45,484 bases of DNA from Desulfuromonadales bacterium. GTDB taxonomy: Bacteria > Desulfobacterota > Desulfuromonadia > Desulfuromonadales > JAHYIW01. Each line of letters starts with the position of its first letter. Position 1 is the stretch's first letter. Shown here piece by piece: positions 30,811 through 39,237 of this stretch. The notes under the pieces are model-generated. The model saw nothing but the letters and a program-made list of their open reading frames with translations. It was not told the DNA's origin and ran no database searches. The translations under genes were made by a program, and so were the position numbers. The stretch lies in contig JARGFI010000021.1 in the NCBI GenBank assembly GCA_029210745.1, positions 1 to 45,484 on the forward strand, written 5' to 3'.

Positions 30811-30859
30811 GTAGGAGTCGCCTTCAGGCGCGATTGTTCGCGGCTAAAGCCGCTCCTAC
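30811..30859. repeat. REPIN-like pair of inverted REP sequences
   Basis: GTAGGAGTCGCCTTCAGG (plus strand, 30811 onward) and GTAGGAGCGGCTTTAGCC (minus strand, reading back from 30859) face each other across a short AT spacer. Each begins with the GTAGGAG head and contains its own small GC hairpin. This is the layout of REP doublets mobilised by RAYT transposases. The rest of 30656-30951 holds no gene that I can support. Confidence 0.75.
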
Positions 30860-30951
30860 AAAAAAGCTGAACAGTTACCCCAAAACAACAATGGCCTCCC
30901 GTTGGGGAGGCCGCGCTGTATCTTCTTCCATATAACGAGCATTGTGCACAG

Positions 30952-31320
30952 TCAGTCCGCCTGATCTTTCTTGTTTTTCCCGATCATAAATGGATGGGCC
31001 TGACGACTGACGATATAGTCCGCAAATATTTTGATCCACAAGGTTGATCCGGCCAAAGCGCTCCAGACTTTATAGGGGAAAAGCGCCAGCACCACACCGA
31101 CGATAATGACAACCGCCATGCTCCCGGCCACCAGGTTGACGATCCCGGTGGCGGGTGCCCAACGTTTTGGGTTGGGCGGTGCTTCGCCGCGCTTGAGCGC
31201 AACTTCTGAATAATCGTGTTTGAAAAATATTCGCCACGCTCGCCGCAGCCAGATGAACGCCATCGGAAATAACGACAAGAAAAGCAGCCAGGTAATCACG
31301 ATGCTGATATCAAAAACCAT
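30952..31320 (-). CDS. Small membrane protein of unknown function
   Basis: A 122-residue protein with two predicted membrane helices (SIVITWLLFLSLFPMAFIWL and MAVVIIVGVVLALFPY), a basic cytoplasmic loop between them and a charged C-terminus. It is not recognised as a named family. GGGAG precedes the ATG. It lies downstream of the symporter operon but behind that operon's terminator, with a possible promoter of its own at 31371-31399. Proximity suggests, without proving, a link to the transporter. Confidence 0.7.
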   Translation of the reverse strand: MVFDISIVITWLLFLSLFPMAFIWLRRAWRIFFKHDYSEVALKRGEAPPNPKRWAPATGIVNLVAGSMAVVIIVGVVLALFPYKVWSALAGSTLWIKIFADYIVSRQAHPFMIGKNKKDQAD

Positions 31321-31370
31321 CTATTACTCCCGTCTATCGATTTACACCAGGTAGAAACAATCCGCGCTAT

Positions 31371-31399
31371 CTATTACCTGATGATTGTTTGTCAGGCAA
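31371..31399 (-). promoter_or_regulatory. Possible promoter for the small membrane protein gene
   Basis: On the minus strand TTGCCT, a 17-base spacer and TAATAG lie about 50 bases upstream of the ATG at 31320. Confidence 0.35.
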
Positions 31400-31408
31400 T
31401 AAAATAAT

Positions 31409-31440
31409 TTAAAAAAAACCCCGCCGGCGCACCGGCGGGG
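31409..31440 (-). terminator. Terminator of the symporter operon
   Basis: On the minus strand, nine-base perfect GC-rich arms (CCCCGCCGG/CCGGCGGGG) with a four-base loop are followed by eight T residues. It lies about 40 bases after the symporter stop. Confidence 0.93.
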
Positions 31441-31477
31441 TAATTGATCAGGCAAAAGCTCAGATCAGCGCAGAAAT

Positions 31478-33292
31478 TTAGTGTGCGTGGGTTCCATCAA
31501 CAGCCTTGGAACCACGCGGGGTACGCACACTCTCGACCATATGCTGAATATGCTCGGGACATTCCGGAGTCACCTTGCTGACAATATAGGCAACGATGAA
31601 GTTAACAATCGCTCCGATACCACCGAAAGCGTTCGGCTCAATCCCCAAGAAGAAGTTCGCTTTACCACCGAACATACCGAGGAACTCCGTCCCTTTGATA
31701 AAGAAGATCCCTTTATGGGCAAAGACGTAGAACATGGTCACGCCGATACCGGCGATCATTCCGGCCATGGCGCCTTCCTTGTTCATCTTCTTGTTGAAAA
31801 TCCCCATCATCAAAGCCGGGAAGATTGAGCTGGCGGCAAGTCCGAAGGCAATCGCCACGGTCCCGGCAGCGAAGCCCGGAGGATTCAGACCGAGCCAACC
31901 GGCAACCACGATCGAGCATGCCATGGCGATCTTACCGGACATGAGTTCACCTTTTTCCGTCAGATCAGGCATCAGGATATTCTTGAGCAAGTCGTGAGAA
32001 ATTGCAGAGGAAATTGCCAACAACAGACCCGCTGCGGTCGAAAGCGCGGCGGCAAGGCCACCGGCGGCAACCAGTGCGATAACCCAGTTCGGCAACAGCG
32101 CGATTTCCGGGTTCGCCAAAACCATGATATCGCGGTTAACCGTCAGCTCACTGCCCTTCCAGCCGGCGGCGGCAGCTTTGGCGTTGAAAGCTGCGTTCTT
32201 GGATTTGTCGTTGTAATACTGAATCCGACCGTCACCGTTCTTGTCTTTGAACTTGAGCAGGCCGGTAACTTCCCAGCGCTTCATCCAGTCCGGGCGATCT
32301 TCATAGACAAGAGCGCTTTCGGTGGCATAGATGTCGCCGTCAACTTTGACTGCGCTGTTAACGGTCGCATGCAGATTCAACCGCGCCATGGCGGCAACGG
32401 CCGGAGCGGTGGTGTACAGGATCGCAATGAAGACCAACGCCCAACCGGCGGAAGAGCGGGCATCCTTGACCGTTGGAACGGTGAAGAAGCGCATGATAAC
32501 GTGCGGCAGGCCGGCAGTACCGATCATCAGCGACGCAGTGTAAACGAACATATTCAAGGTGCTTAAGCGCGTCGTCTCGGTGTACTTGCCAAAACCGAGA
32601 TCAGTAACGACCTGATCCAGTTTACTGAGCAAAGTCATGTCGGTACCGACAAAGTCGCCACCGAGTCCAAACTGCGGAATCGGGTTACCGGTCAGTTGCA
32701 GCGAGATAAAGATTGCCGGCACAGTGTAAGCAAGAATCAATACACAGTACTGGGCTACCTGGGTATATGTAATCCCCTTCATGCCACCGAACACCGCGTA
32801 CATGAAAACAATCGCCATCCCGATGAAGATCCCGTTATGGTTGGAAACCCCGAGGAAGCGAGAGAACGCAACCCCGACACCGGTCATCTGACCGATGATG
32901 TAGGTCAACGAAGCCATCAGCAGGCAGAGAACACCAACCAGACTGGCTGCGTTGGAGTAATAACGATCACCGAAAAACTGCGGCACGGTAAATTTTCCGA
33001 ACTTGCGCAGATAAGGAGCCAACAGCATCGCCAGGAGAACGTACCCCCCGGTCCACCCCATCAAGAAGAGTGCGCCACCGTAACCCATACCAGCGATCAA
33101 GCCGGCCATGGAGATAAACGACGCCGCCGACATCCAGTCAGCACCGGTCGCCATCCCGTTCAGAACCGGGTGTACCGCTCCGCCAGCAGCGTAGAATTCA
33201 CTGGTACTGCCTGCACGCGCCCAGACGGCAATGCCGATATACAGGGCGAAGGTGAGGCCAACAACAATATACGTTAAGGTTTGAAGATCCAT
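31478..33292 (-). CDS. Sodium:solute symporter large subunit, acetate-transport type
   Basis: A 604-residue SSS-family transporter with about 13 hydrophobic segments. Family features include the N-terminal GMATGADWMSAASFISMAG, MTGVGVAFSRFLG and a sodium-site region near VAAGGLAAALSTAAGLLLAISSAISHD. A soluble loop of roughly 70 residues between membrane segments contains DKNGDGRIQYYN (residues 350-361), which fits an EF-hand calcium-loop pattern except at the last position. It is paired with a small DUF4212 subunit, the arrangement of the VC_2705-type symporters; related genes in Geobacter have been proposed as acetate transporters. AGGAGG precedes the ATG. The substrate is inferred. Confidence 0.88.
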   Translation of the reverse strand: MDLQTLTYIVVGLTFALYIGIAVWARAGSTSEFYAAGGAVHPVLNGMATGADWMSAASFISMAGLIAGMGYGGALFLMGWTGGYVLLAMLLAPYLRKFGKFTVPQFFGDRYYSNAASLVGVLCLLMASLTYIIGQMTGVGVAFSRFLGVSNHNGIFIGMAIVFMYAVFGGMKGITYTQVAQYCVLILAYTVPAIFISLQLTGNPIPQFGLGGDFVGTDMTLLSKLDQVVTDLGFGKYTETTRLSTLNMFVYTASLMIGTAGLPHVIMRFFTVPTVKDARSSAGWALVFIAILYTTAPAVAAMARLNLHATVNSAVKVDGDIYATESALVYEDRPDWMKRWEVTGLLKFKDKNGDGRIQYYNDKSKNAAFNAKAAAAGWKGSELTVNRDIMVLANPEIALLPNWVIALVAAGGLAAALSTAAGLLLAISSAISHDLLKNILMPDLTEKGELMSGKIAMACSIVVAGWLGLNPPGFAAGTVAIAFGLAASSIFPALMMGIFNKKMNKEGAMAGMIAGIGVTMFYVFAHKGIFFIKGTEFLGMFGGKANFFLGIEPNAFGGIGAIVNFIVAYIVSKVTPECPEHIQHMVESVRTPRGSKAVDGTHAH

Positions 33293-33307
33293 AGTTTATT
33301 GTCCTCC

Positions 33308-33562
33308 TCATTCTTCGTGAACGTCAAATTTTTCATCAATCTTTCCCATCAGTTTGGCATAGACGAAAATCAGAATGATGAATACATACATCGAGCCCTG
33401 CTGAGCAAACCAGAAGCCCAGCGGATAACCACCCAGGTGGATACTGTTGAGTGCCGGCGCAAACAGGATGCCGGCCCCATACGAGACCACAAACCAAACT
33501 GCCAGCACTTGCGCGATAAGCGTCAGCACGGCCTTCCAATAAGCTTGTCCAGATTTATCCAT
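33308..33562 (-). CDS. Sodium:solute symporter small subunit (DUF4212)
   Basis: An 84-residue protein from the ATG at 33562, chosen because GAGGAGG lies nine bases upstream; the frame is open further to 33634. It has two membrane helices and the family signatures AYWKAVLTLIAQVLAVWFVVS and GGYPLGFWFAQQGSMYVF. It ends with a charged KFDVHEE. It is the obligatory companion of VC_2705-type symporters and lies 15 bases before the large subunit. Confidence 0.92.
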   Translation of the reverse strand: MDKSGQAYWKAVLTLIAQVLAVWFVVSYGAGILFAPALNSIHLGGYPLGFWFAQQGSMYVFIILIFVYAKLMGKIDEKFDVHEE

Positions 33563-34243
33563 AGTGTGTAACCTCCTCTCAAAAAACAGTGAGTTTCCGT
33601 GAAACCCTAACGTGAAATACGTGGTTCGTCGCAATCGCCGAACCGCTTAACTTTCAATCGTACGCAGGCTTCTCTCCTTTCTGAAATTAAACAGGTTATC
33701 GTTTTAAAATCTGCGGCCCGTCATAGGTCGAGACATCCAGATTGAAAACATTTCGAAGATTAATTTGACACGCTGCTCTGCACCAAACCTTCGTGCGCAG
33801 CGCATAAAACTAATTCATCACTCACCATGACAGCCTGCCCCCCTGACTGCCGAAACCTTTCAAATACCGTTTTACGAAATCTAACCGCAAAAAACAAAAC
33901 AGTCAATAAAAAAATATAACCACGTTTTATGTTTTTCTGTAAAGGGTGTGATTCATATACGCAAGCTACTAATTTATCTACAAAATCCTTTATTTTCAGA
34001 AACTTGAAAAAAATTGTAAACAAACATTTTTTTAACAGAGAATTCATACCACAAAAAAACGACTGTGCAAAAGATGAAACATCGAAACAAAAAACCATCA
34101 ACAATACGCCTAAAACAAAAGTCTAGATCCATACTAGCCGACCAGGAGACAAATTCAAGCCCCTGGATTACATTAATGGTATTTTTTTATCAGCGTAGCA
34201 GCGCTCGTACCGTTTTCATCCATATCAACAAAACCCACCCGCC
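33563..34243. other. Long AT-rich intergenic region without a supported gene
   Basis: About 680 bases between the IclR regulator and the symporter operon, markedly AT-rich from 33860 to 34130. A 114-residue minus-strand frame at 33760-34104 exists, but it has no Shine-Dalgarno sequence and an unconvincing composition. The region probably holds the symporter promoter and regulator sites; the best candidate (TTTTCA, 17 bases, TATGAC near 33725-33755, minus) is weak. Confidence 0.4.
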
Positions 34244-35017
34244 TCAATTAACCTGCTGCGTCATGTCACGTCCAAGGTAATGACCAAGATACCCCATTTT
34301 TGAAGAGATGATTTCGCCGGACCGCCGCAACGCCGGGAGCAAAATGCTTTCGACCTGCGCGGCATCCGCCCTGAATTCGGGCCATACCAACGCCAGTGAA
34401 CCGACGACAACACCTTTTTCCGAAAACAATGGAACGGCGGCGCATGTCACACTTTCATCGATTCCGGTCGCCCCCACACAAATACCTGCCGCGCGAATAT
34501 TTTCCAGGCTATCTGCAACTGATGGGGACGCGGACAAACGGGCAGACGGAAGCGCTTCATACGCCAGAAATATCTGCCCGACAGGAGATAACTCAAGCTG
34601 AACGCGATGCCCCACCAACGAAAACACCTTGACCTGTTGTGAGGTTTCCACGACATCAAAAAACAGCGCCTCCCGGTCGCGACGCACCACCAGGTAGGCA
34701 GCCTCATTGCATTCACGGACCAATTGCTCCATAACCGGATGTGCCTGACGGAGCAGTGTCATGCGCGACAACAGCCGCTGCCCGACCTCAAAAGCCGCCA
34801 GGCTCAAACGATATTTGCCGCTCCCGACACAGTGCTCAACATAGCCGCGCCCTTCGAATGTTGCAAGCAAACGAAAGACGCTGGCCTTGTTCATCCCCAG
34901 ACGCTCACTCAGTCGCGTAAGACTGACATCCGCTTCTTCAGCGCACAGCGCCTCCAGGACATCAAGCGCATTTTCGACCGAGTGAATACTGTATGATTTT
35001 TTTCCCCTGACCGGCAT
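34244..35017 (-). CDS. IclR-family transcriptional regulator
   Basis: A 257-residue regulator from the ATG at 35017, supported by GGAG nine bases upstream. The N-terminal winged helix-turn-helix is SIHSVENALDVLEAL...LTRLSERLGMNKASVFRLLATFEGRGYVE. The C-terminal effector-binding domain shows HPVMEQLVRECNEAAYL and, later, GICVGATGIDESVTCAAVPLFSEKGVVVGSLAL. IclR proteins often control acetate, aromatic or sugar use. It lies upstream of the symporter genes on the same strand and divergent from the polyamine genes, so either could be its target; the symporter is the better guess. Confidence 0.9.
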   Translation of the reverse strand: MPVRGKKSYSIHSVENALDVLEALCAEEADVSLTRLSERLGMNKASVFRLLATFEGRGYVEHCVGSGKYRLSLAAFEVGQRLLSRMTLLRQAHPVMEQLVRECNEAAYLVVRRDREALFFDVVETSQQVKVFSLVGHRVQLELSPVGQIFLAYEALPSARLSASPSVADSLENIRAAGICVGATGIDESVTCAAVPLFSEKGVVVGSLALVWPEFRADAAQVESILLPALRRSGEIISSKMGYLGHYLGRDMTQQVN

Positions 35018-35091
35018 AATGAAGGTCTCCATGTCGTCGGCACCACCAACCCGCAACAACCAATTGCGTCACAACAGCATCCACTGCAGCG

Positions 35092-35120
35092 AAACTAATA
35101 CGATGTTTTATTTTTGTCAA
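35092..35120 (-). promoter_or_regulatory. Sigma-70 promoter for the IclR gene
   Basis: On the minus strand TTGACA, a 17-base spacer and TAGTTT lie about 75 bases upstream of the ATG. Confidence 0.5.
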
Positions 35121-35398
35121 GTCAATTTTACCGCAAGAGCGGAAGTTCGCATACAACGCTACCAGAATCTGGCAAAGCCATTAATTAACTATTTATTATA
35201 ATTATAATTTTTACACCAAACATGCCTTAATCGTCATTATATTAATTTCAATTATTTTAAAAATAATGTTTTACAAACCTCTTCACGAAAAAGAGTCGGC
35301 TCAACATAACAAAACATCTGGTACCGGGGCGGGAGTGGCGTCGCCGGTAATTTTTGAAGTCAGCTGAAAAAAGCGGAAGGTTTGCCTCAGCAAATGAT
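35121..35398. other. Divergent intergenic region, AT-rich, no gene seen
   Basis: Between the IclR promoter and the polyamine promoter lies a strongly AT-rich stretch (35175-35275) and a GC-rich imperfect hairpin near 35318-35345 followed by five T residues. No protein or RNA gene is supported. Confidence 0.4.
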
Positions 35399-35427
35399 TT
35401 GACTTGGATGGGCCATTACGGTAAAAA
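35399..35427 (+). promoter_or_regulatory. Sigma-70 promoter for the polyamine genes
   Basis: TTGACT, a 17-base spacer and TAAAAA lie about 150 bases upstream of the start of the carboxynorspermidine dehydrogenase gene. Confidence 0.5.
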
Positions 35428-35575
35428 CGCTTTTTCGTGAAACTTAAATGGAGACACCGCCAGTCGTTTCAATTCAGCCTGGCAGCTCCGCAACCAGGTT
35501 TTATTGATCCTGGATGAGTCGGGTGGTAAAGAGAGACAGAACCAACGTGTTTTTGATTTCAGAGAAAGAAACTAC

Positions 35576-36766
35576 ATGGGGAAAAAACTGCTGATTATCG
35601 GTGCTGGCGGCGTAAGCCAGGTGACCACCTGGAAATGCGCTATGCTGCCAGAGGTTTTTACAGAGATCACCCTGGCCAGTCGCACCAAATCAAAGTGTGA
35701 TCAGATTGCCGCGCTGTTGCCGCGCCCGATCAATACTGCGCAGGTCGACGCCGACAACCTTGCCGAGACGGTCGCGCTGATCAACCAGGTCAAGCCCGAT
35801 CTGGTGATCAATCTGGCGCTCCCCTACCAGGATCTGCATCTGATGGAGGCCTGCCTTGCAACGGGGGTTAACTACCTCGATACGGCGAATTACGAACCGC
35901 CCGAAACAGCAAAATTCGAATACGGCTGGCAGTGGAATTATCAAAAACGTTTTCGCGACAAGGGGATTATGGCGCTGCTCGGCAGCGGCTTCGACCCTGG
36001 CGTCACCAGTGTCATGACCATGTATGCGCTCAAACACTATTTTGATGAAATTCATCATATCGATATCATCGATTGCAACGCCGGCAGTCACGGCATGCCG
36101 TTCGCCACCAACTTCAACCCGGAAATCAACATCCGTGAAGTAACCGCCAAGGGGCGTTACTGGGAAAACGGGGAATGGGTTGAAACCGCTCCGCTGTCGG
36201 TCAAACAGGCATACACAATGCCGGAGAATCTCGGTTCACTCGATATCTACCTGATGTACCACGAGGAGCTCGAATCTCTCGCCCGGTTTGTTCCCGGTCT
36301 AAAACGCGCGCGTTTCTGGATGAGCTTTTCCGATAATTATCTCAAACACCTCGAAGTCTTGCAGAATGTCGGCATGACCGGGATTGAACCGGTCGCGTTT
36401 CAGGGACAGCAGATTGTGCCCTTGCAATTTCTCAAGGCACTCCTTCCCGATCCCGCCTCCCTCGGGCCGAAAACCACGGGGCACACCTGTATCGGGGTCG
36501 AGGTTGAAGGGGTTAAGGACGGCAAGTTCCGCAAATATTTCATCTACAATATTTGCGATCATCAAAGCTGTTATGCCGAAGTCAAATCGCAGGCAATCTC
36601 TTACACTGCGGGGGTTCCGGCAATGATCGGTGCCAAGCAGATGGTGACCGGGAAGTGGCAGGGGCAAGGGGTCTTCAACGTCGAACAATTGGACCCTGAT
36701 CCATTCATGGAAGATCTCAACCACCATGGCTTGCCGTGGAAAGAGGTCTTCGTCGCAGGCTTTTGA
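35576..36766 (+). CDS. Carboxynorspermidine dehydrogenase (saccharopine dehydrogenase-like)
   Basis: A 396-residue NAD(P)-dependent enzyme from the ATG at 35576; the frame extends upstream to 35504 without family similarity. A Rossmann motif GKKLLIIGAGGVSQVT opens the protein. Typical family segments follow: TLASRTKSKC, NLALPYQDLHLMEACLATGVNYLDTANYE, ALLGSGFDPGVTSVM and YFIYNICDHQSCYAEVKSQAISYTAGVPA. It condenses aspartate semialdehyde with putrescine or diaminopropane to give carboxy-(nor)spermidine. The next gene encodes the matching decarboxylase, which makes the assignment firm. The ribosome-binding site is weak (AGAGAAAG). Confidence 0.9.
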   Translation: MGKKLLIIGAGGVSQVTTWKCAMLPEVFTEITLASRTKSKCDQIAALLPRPINTAQVDADNLAETVALINQVKPDLVINLALPYQDLHLMEACLATGVNYLDTANYEPPETAKFEYGWQWNYQKRFRDKGIMALLGSGFDPGVTSVMTMYALKHYFDEIHHIDIIDCNAGSHGMPFATNFNPEINIREVTAKGRYWENGEWVETAPLSVKQAYTMPENLGSLDIYLMYHEELESLARFVPGLKRARFWMSFSDNYLKHLEVLQNVGMTGIEPVAFQGQQIVPLQFLKALLPDPASLGPKTTGHTCIGVEVEGVKDGKFRKYFIYNICDHQSCYAEVKSQAISYTAGVPAMIGAKQMVTGKWQGQGVFNVEQLDPDPFMEDLNHHGLPWKEVFVAGF

Positions 36767-36803
36767 TATACCCTGTGTCACCCTGAGGCATCGGTGAGTA
36801 ACG

Positions 36804-37964
36804 ATGGATAAGATCTGCGCCGCAAAAACTGATCTGAGTCAAATACAGACTCCGTCCTTCGTCGTTTACGAGGAAGCGTTAGAGCATAATCTGGCGATTC
36901 TGCAACAGGTGATGGATGGCAGCGGAGCGCGGATCCTGCTGGCGCTGAAGGGCTTCGCCATGCATCACTGCTTTCCGCTGCTGAGCAAAACACTCCACGG
37001 AACCTGCGCCAGTGGCCTGCATGAAGCCATGCTCGGTCACGAACTCTTTCCAGGGGAAGTTCACGTTTTCGCCAGCGCTTTCAGCGCCGCCGATATGCGC
37101 GCCGTGGCCCCTTACGCCAACCATCTGGTGTTTAACTCAATCTCCCAATGGCAAAGGTTCGGTCCGGTAGCCAGACAGCTTAACCCGGACATCGACTTCG
37201 GCTTGCGCTGCAACCCGGAACATCGCGAAACTGAAGTCGATATCTACAACCCCTGCGCTCCCGGTTCTCGCCTGGGGATCATTGCCGACGAATTCGATCC
37301 CTTTGCCCTTGAAGGGATCAGCGGCCTGCACTTTCACACCCTGTGTCAGGATGATGCTGACGCCCTGGAGCGAACCGTGGCCGCGTTTGAAGAGAAATTC
37401 GGCGCCGGTCTGGCACCATTGCGCTGGGTCAACTTCGGTGGCGGTCATCATATCACCCGTCCGGGGTACGACATCGCAAGGTTGATTCGCGTTATCCGCG
37501 CATTTCGTCAGCGTCACCCCCATTTAACCGTCTATCTCGAACCGGGGGAAGCGGTTGCCCTGAACGCCGGGATTCTGGTTGCCAGTATCCTTGACCTCAC
37601 CCGCAATCACGCAACCGAAAATGCCATCCTCGATACATCGGCGTCCTGTCACATGCCCGATGTCCTGGAGATGCCTTACCGTCCCGAAATCATCGGTGCG
37701 GGCAAGCCGGGCGAGAAAGCCCATACCTACCGCCTGGGCGGGCTATCGTGTCTCGCTGGCGATATCATCGGTGATTATTCCTTCGACCACCCTCTCGCCA
37801 TCGATGACCGTCTGGTTTTTCTCGACATGGCGATCTATTCGATGGTCAAAACCAACACCTTTAACGGCGTTAAACTGCCAGCAATCTATTACGGCAGAAA
37901 AGACGGTTCTCTGGAATTAGTGAAAAGCTTCGGTTACGAGGATTTCAAAGGCCGGTTGTCCTGA
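36804..37964 (+). CDS. nspC: Carboxynorspermidine decarboxylase
   Basis: A 386-residue PLP-dependent (fold III, alanine-racemase-like) decarboxylase. The PLP lysine region is ILLALKGFAMH, with SGLHEAMLG, the specificity helix region GLHFHTLCQDDADAL, NFGGGHHITRPGYD, LEPGEAVALNAG and CHMPDVLEMPYRPEI downstream. It converts carboxynorspermidine or carboxyspermidine to norspermidine or spermidine. It lies 37 bases after the dehydrogenase gene, and the pair gives an S-adenosylmethionine-independent route to triamines. The window does not show which diamine is used; no aminotransferase or ornithine/arginine decarboxylase is present. Confidence 0.93.
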   Translation: MDKICAAKTDLSQIQTPSFVVYEEALEHNLAILQQVMDGSGARILLALKGFAMHHCFPLLSKTLHGTCASGLHEAMLGHELFPGEVHVFASAFSAADMRAVAPYANHLVFNSISQWQRFGPVARQLNPDIDFGLRCNPEHRETEVDIYNPCAPGSRLGIIADEFDPFALEGISGLHFHTLCQDDADALERTVAAFEEKFGAGLAPLRWVNFGGGHHITRPGYDIARLIRVIRAFRQRHPHLTVYLEPGEAVALNAGILVASILDLTRNHATENAILDTSASCHMPDVLEMPYRPEIIGAGKPGEKAHTYRLGGLSCLAGDIIGDYSFDHPLAIDDRLVFLDMAIYSMVKTNTFNGVKLPAIYYGRKDGSLELVKSFGYEDFKGRLS

Positions 37965-37978
37965 ATTTGCAGCATCGT

Positions 37979-39237
37979 TCACTTGCGTCGCCAGGCATGG
38001 AATGTCTCCACCCAGGCCAGCAATTTTTCCGGGACATGTGCCTTCTTCCATTCCCCGGCCGCCATCTTGTTGGCCTCGGCCAGGGTCGGATAGGGGTGGA
38101 TGGTGCCGAGAATCTTGTTCAGGCCGAGGCCATGCTTCATCGCCAGAATATATAGGCCGACCCGGGCGACCTCCGGATCAGTGAAGGTGACCCATGGGAT
38201 GACCCGATAGTCAACCGGGAACTTTTTGGAATCTCCAAACAGGGCATTGACGCTGGCGTACCAGGCCTGGTGCCCGGCGGGATGGGTAAACTGGTACGGC
38301 GCGGCGACCGTAGGCAAGCATCTTTGCAGAGCGAATCAGCGCCTTGCTCGGGACGCAACCGGTATTGAGGCAGTCGCCCCCCATCTTGTGCTTCTCGATG
38401 AGCGCAACCTTGGCCTTGACCGCCGCAGCGATGTAGCTGGAGACCAGTCCGGCGGAACCGGCGCCGAGGACGATAACGTTATAAGCGAATTTTTTCGGCT
38501 GAGTAAATTCTTGAGCGTCTGACGTTTCTTCATGATCTCGATCCCCTTGCGGGCAATGAGCGGAAAAACACCAAGCAGGACAAAGGAGAACAGCAGGCCG
38601 GGAGAAAGAATCCCGCTCAGGCTGTTGATCTGACCGAGCTGGGTGCCGGCGTTGGCATACACTGCGGACCCCGCGAGCATACCGACCTGACTGACCCAGT
38701 AAAAGTTCAACGTGCGCATCGGGGTCAGCCCCATCACCAGGTTGATGATGAAAAATGGAAAGATCGGCACCAGCCGCAAGGTGAACAGGTAGAACGCCCC
38801 CTCTTTTTCAACCCCCCGGTTGATCGCCGCCAGCCGATCGTGGAAGCGGTTTTGCACCCAGTCCCGCAGCAAAAAGCGGCTGACCAGAAAGGCCAGGGTT
38901 GCACCGATGCTGCTGGCGAAGGAGACACCACCAGTGCAGGCAAGAAACCGAACAGCGCGCCACCGGCCAGGGTCATGACCGCCGCCCCTGGCAGCGACAG
39001 GGCGGTCACCAGGACATAAAGAACAAAATAAAGCCCCAAAGTCAGCAGTCGATGAGCCGCATAGAACTGCTGGAACTCCGCCTGACGGGCCTTGAGTTCG
39101 GCGAGGGTCAGGTAGCGTTGCAGATCGAAAACAAAGAACGTCACGACCAGTACGGCAATGGCAATAATAACCAGGATTTTTTCCAGCGACCCGACATGAT
39201 GAACCCCTTTATTCGTTTTCCGAACAGCTGGCACCAC
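37979..39237 (-). pseudogene. Broken TVP38/TMEM64-FAD-dependent oxidoreductase fusion gene
   Basis: The remains of a protein joining a TVP38 membrane domain to a mercuric-reductase-like flavoprotein. The TVP38 part starts near 39237 (LEKILVIIAIAVLVVTFFV; LSLPGAAVMTLAGGALFG), then shifts frame near 38922 and continues as LLRDWVQNRF, RLVPIFPFFIINLVMG and YANAGTQLGQI. A second frame change at about 38500-38535 leads into NVIVLGAGSAGLVSS and the redox-cysteine motif GGDCLNTGCVPSKALIRSAKM. That then jumps near 38310, with another frame change, to PYQFTHPAGHQAWYASVNALFG, the C-terminal dimerisation part. From family knowledge, roughly 250 residues of FAD/NAD domain are missing there, and about 55 more between EVARVGL and YILAMKHGLG near 38155. 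It cannot yield an active enzyme. It overlaps the radical SAM gene end. Confidence 0.88.

Noticed and set aside
33760-34104. 114-codon minus-strand frame in the AT-rich gap before the symporter operon
   Set aside because: No ribosome-binding site, no recognised motif, and a composition that follows the AT-rich background.
35470-35495. Sigma-54 (-24/-12) promoter candidate CCTGGCAGCTCCGCAACC
   Set aside because: The GG and GC elements are eight rather than ten bases apart, so it does not fit the required spacing.
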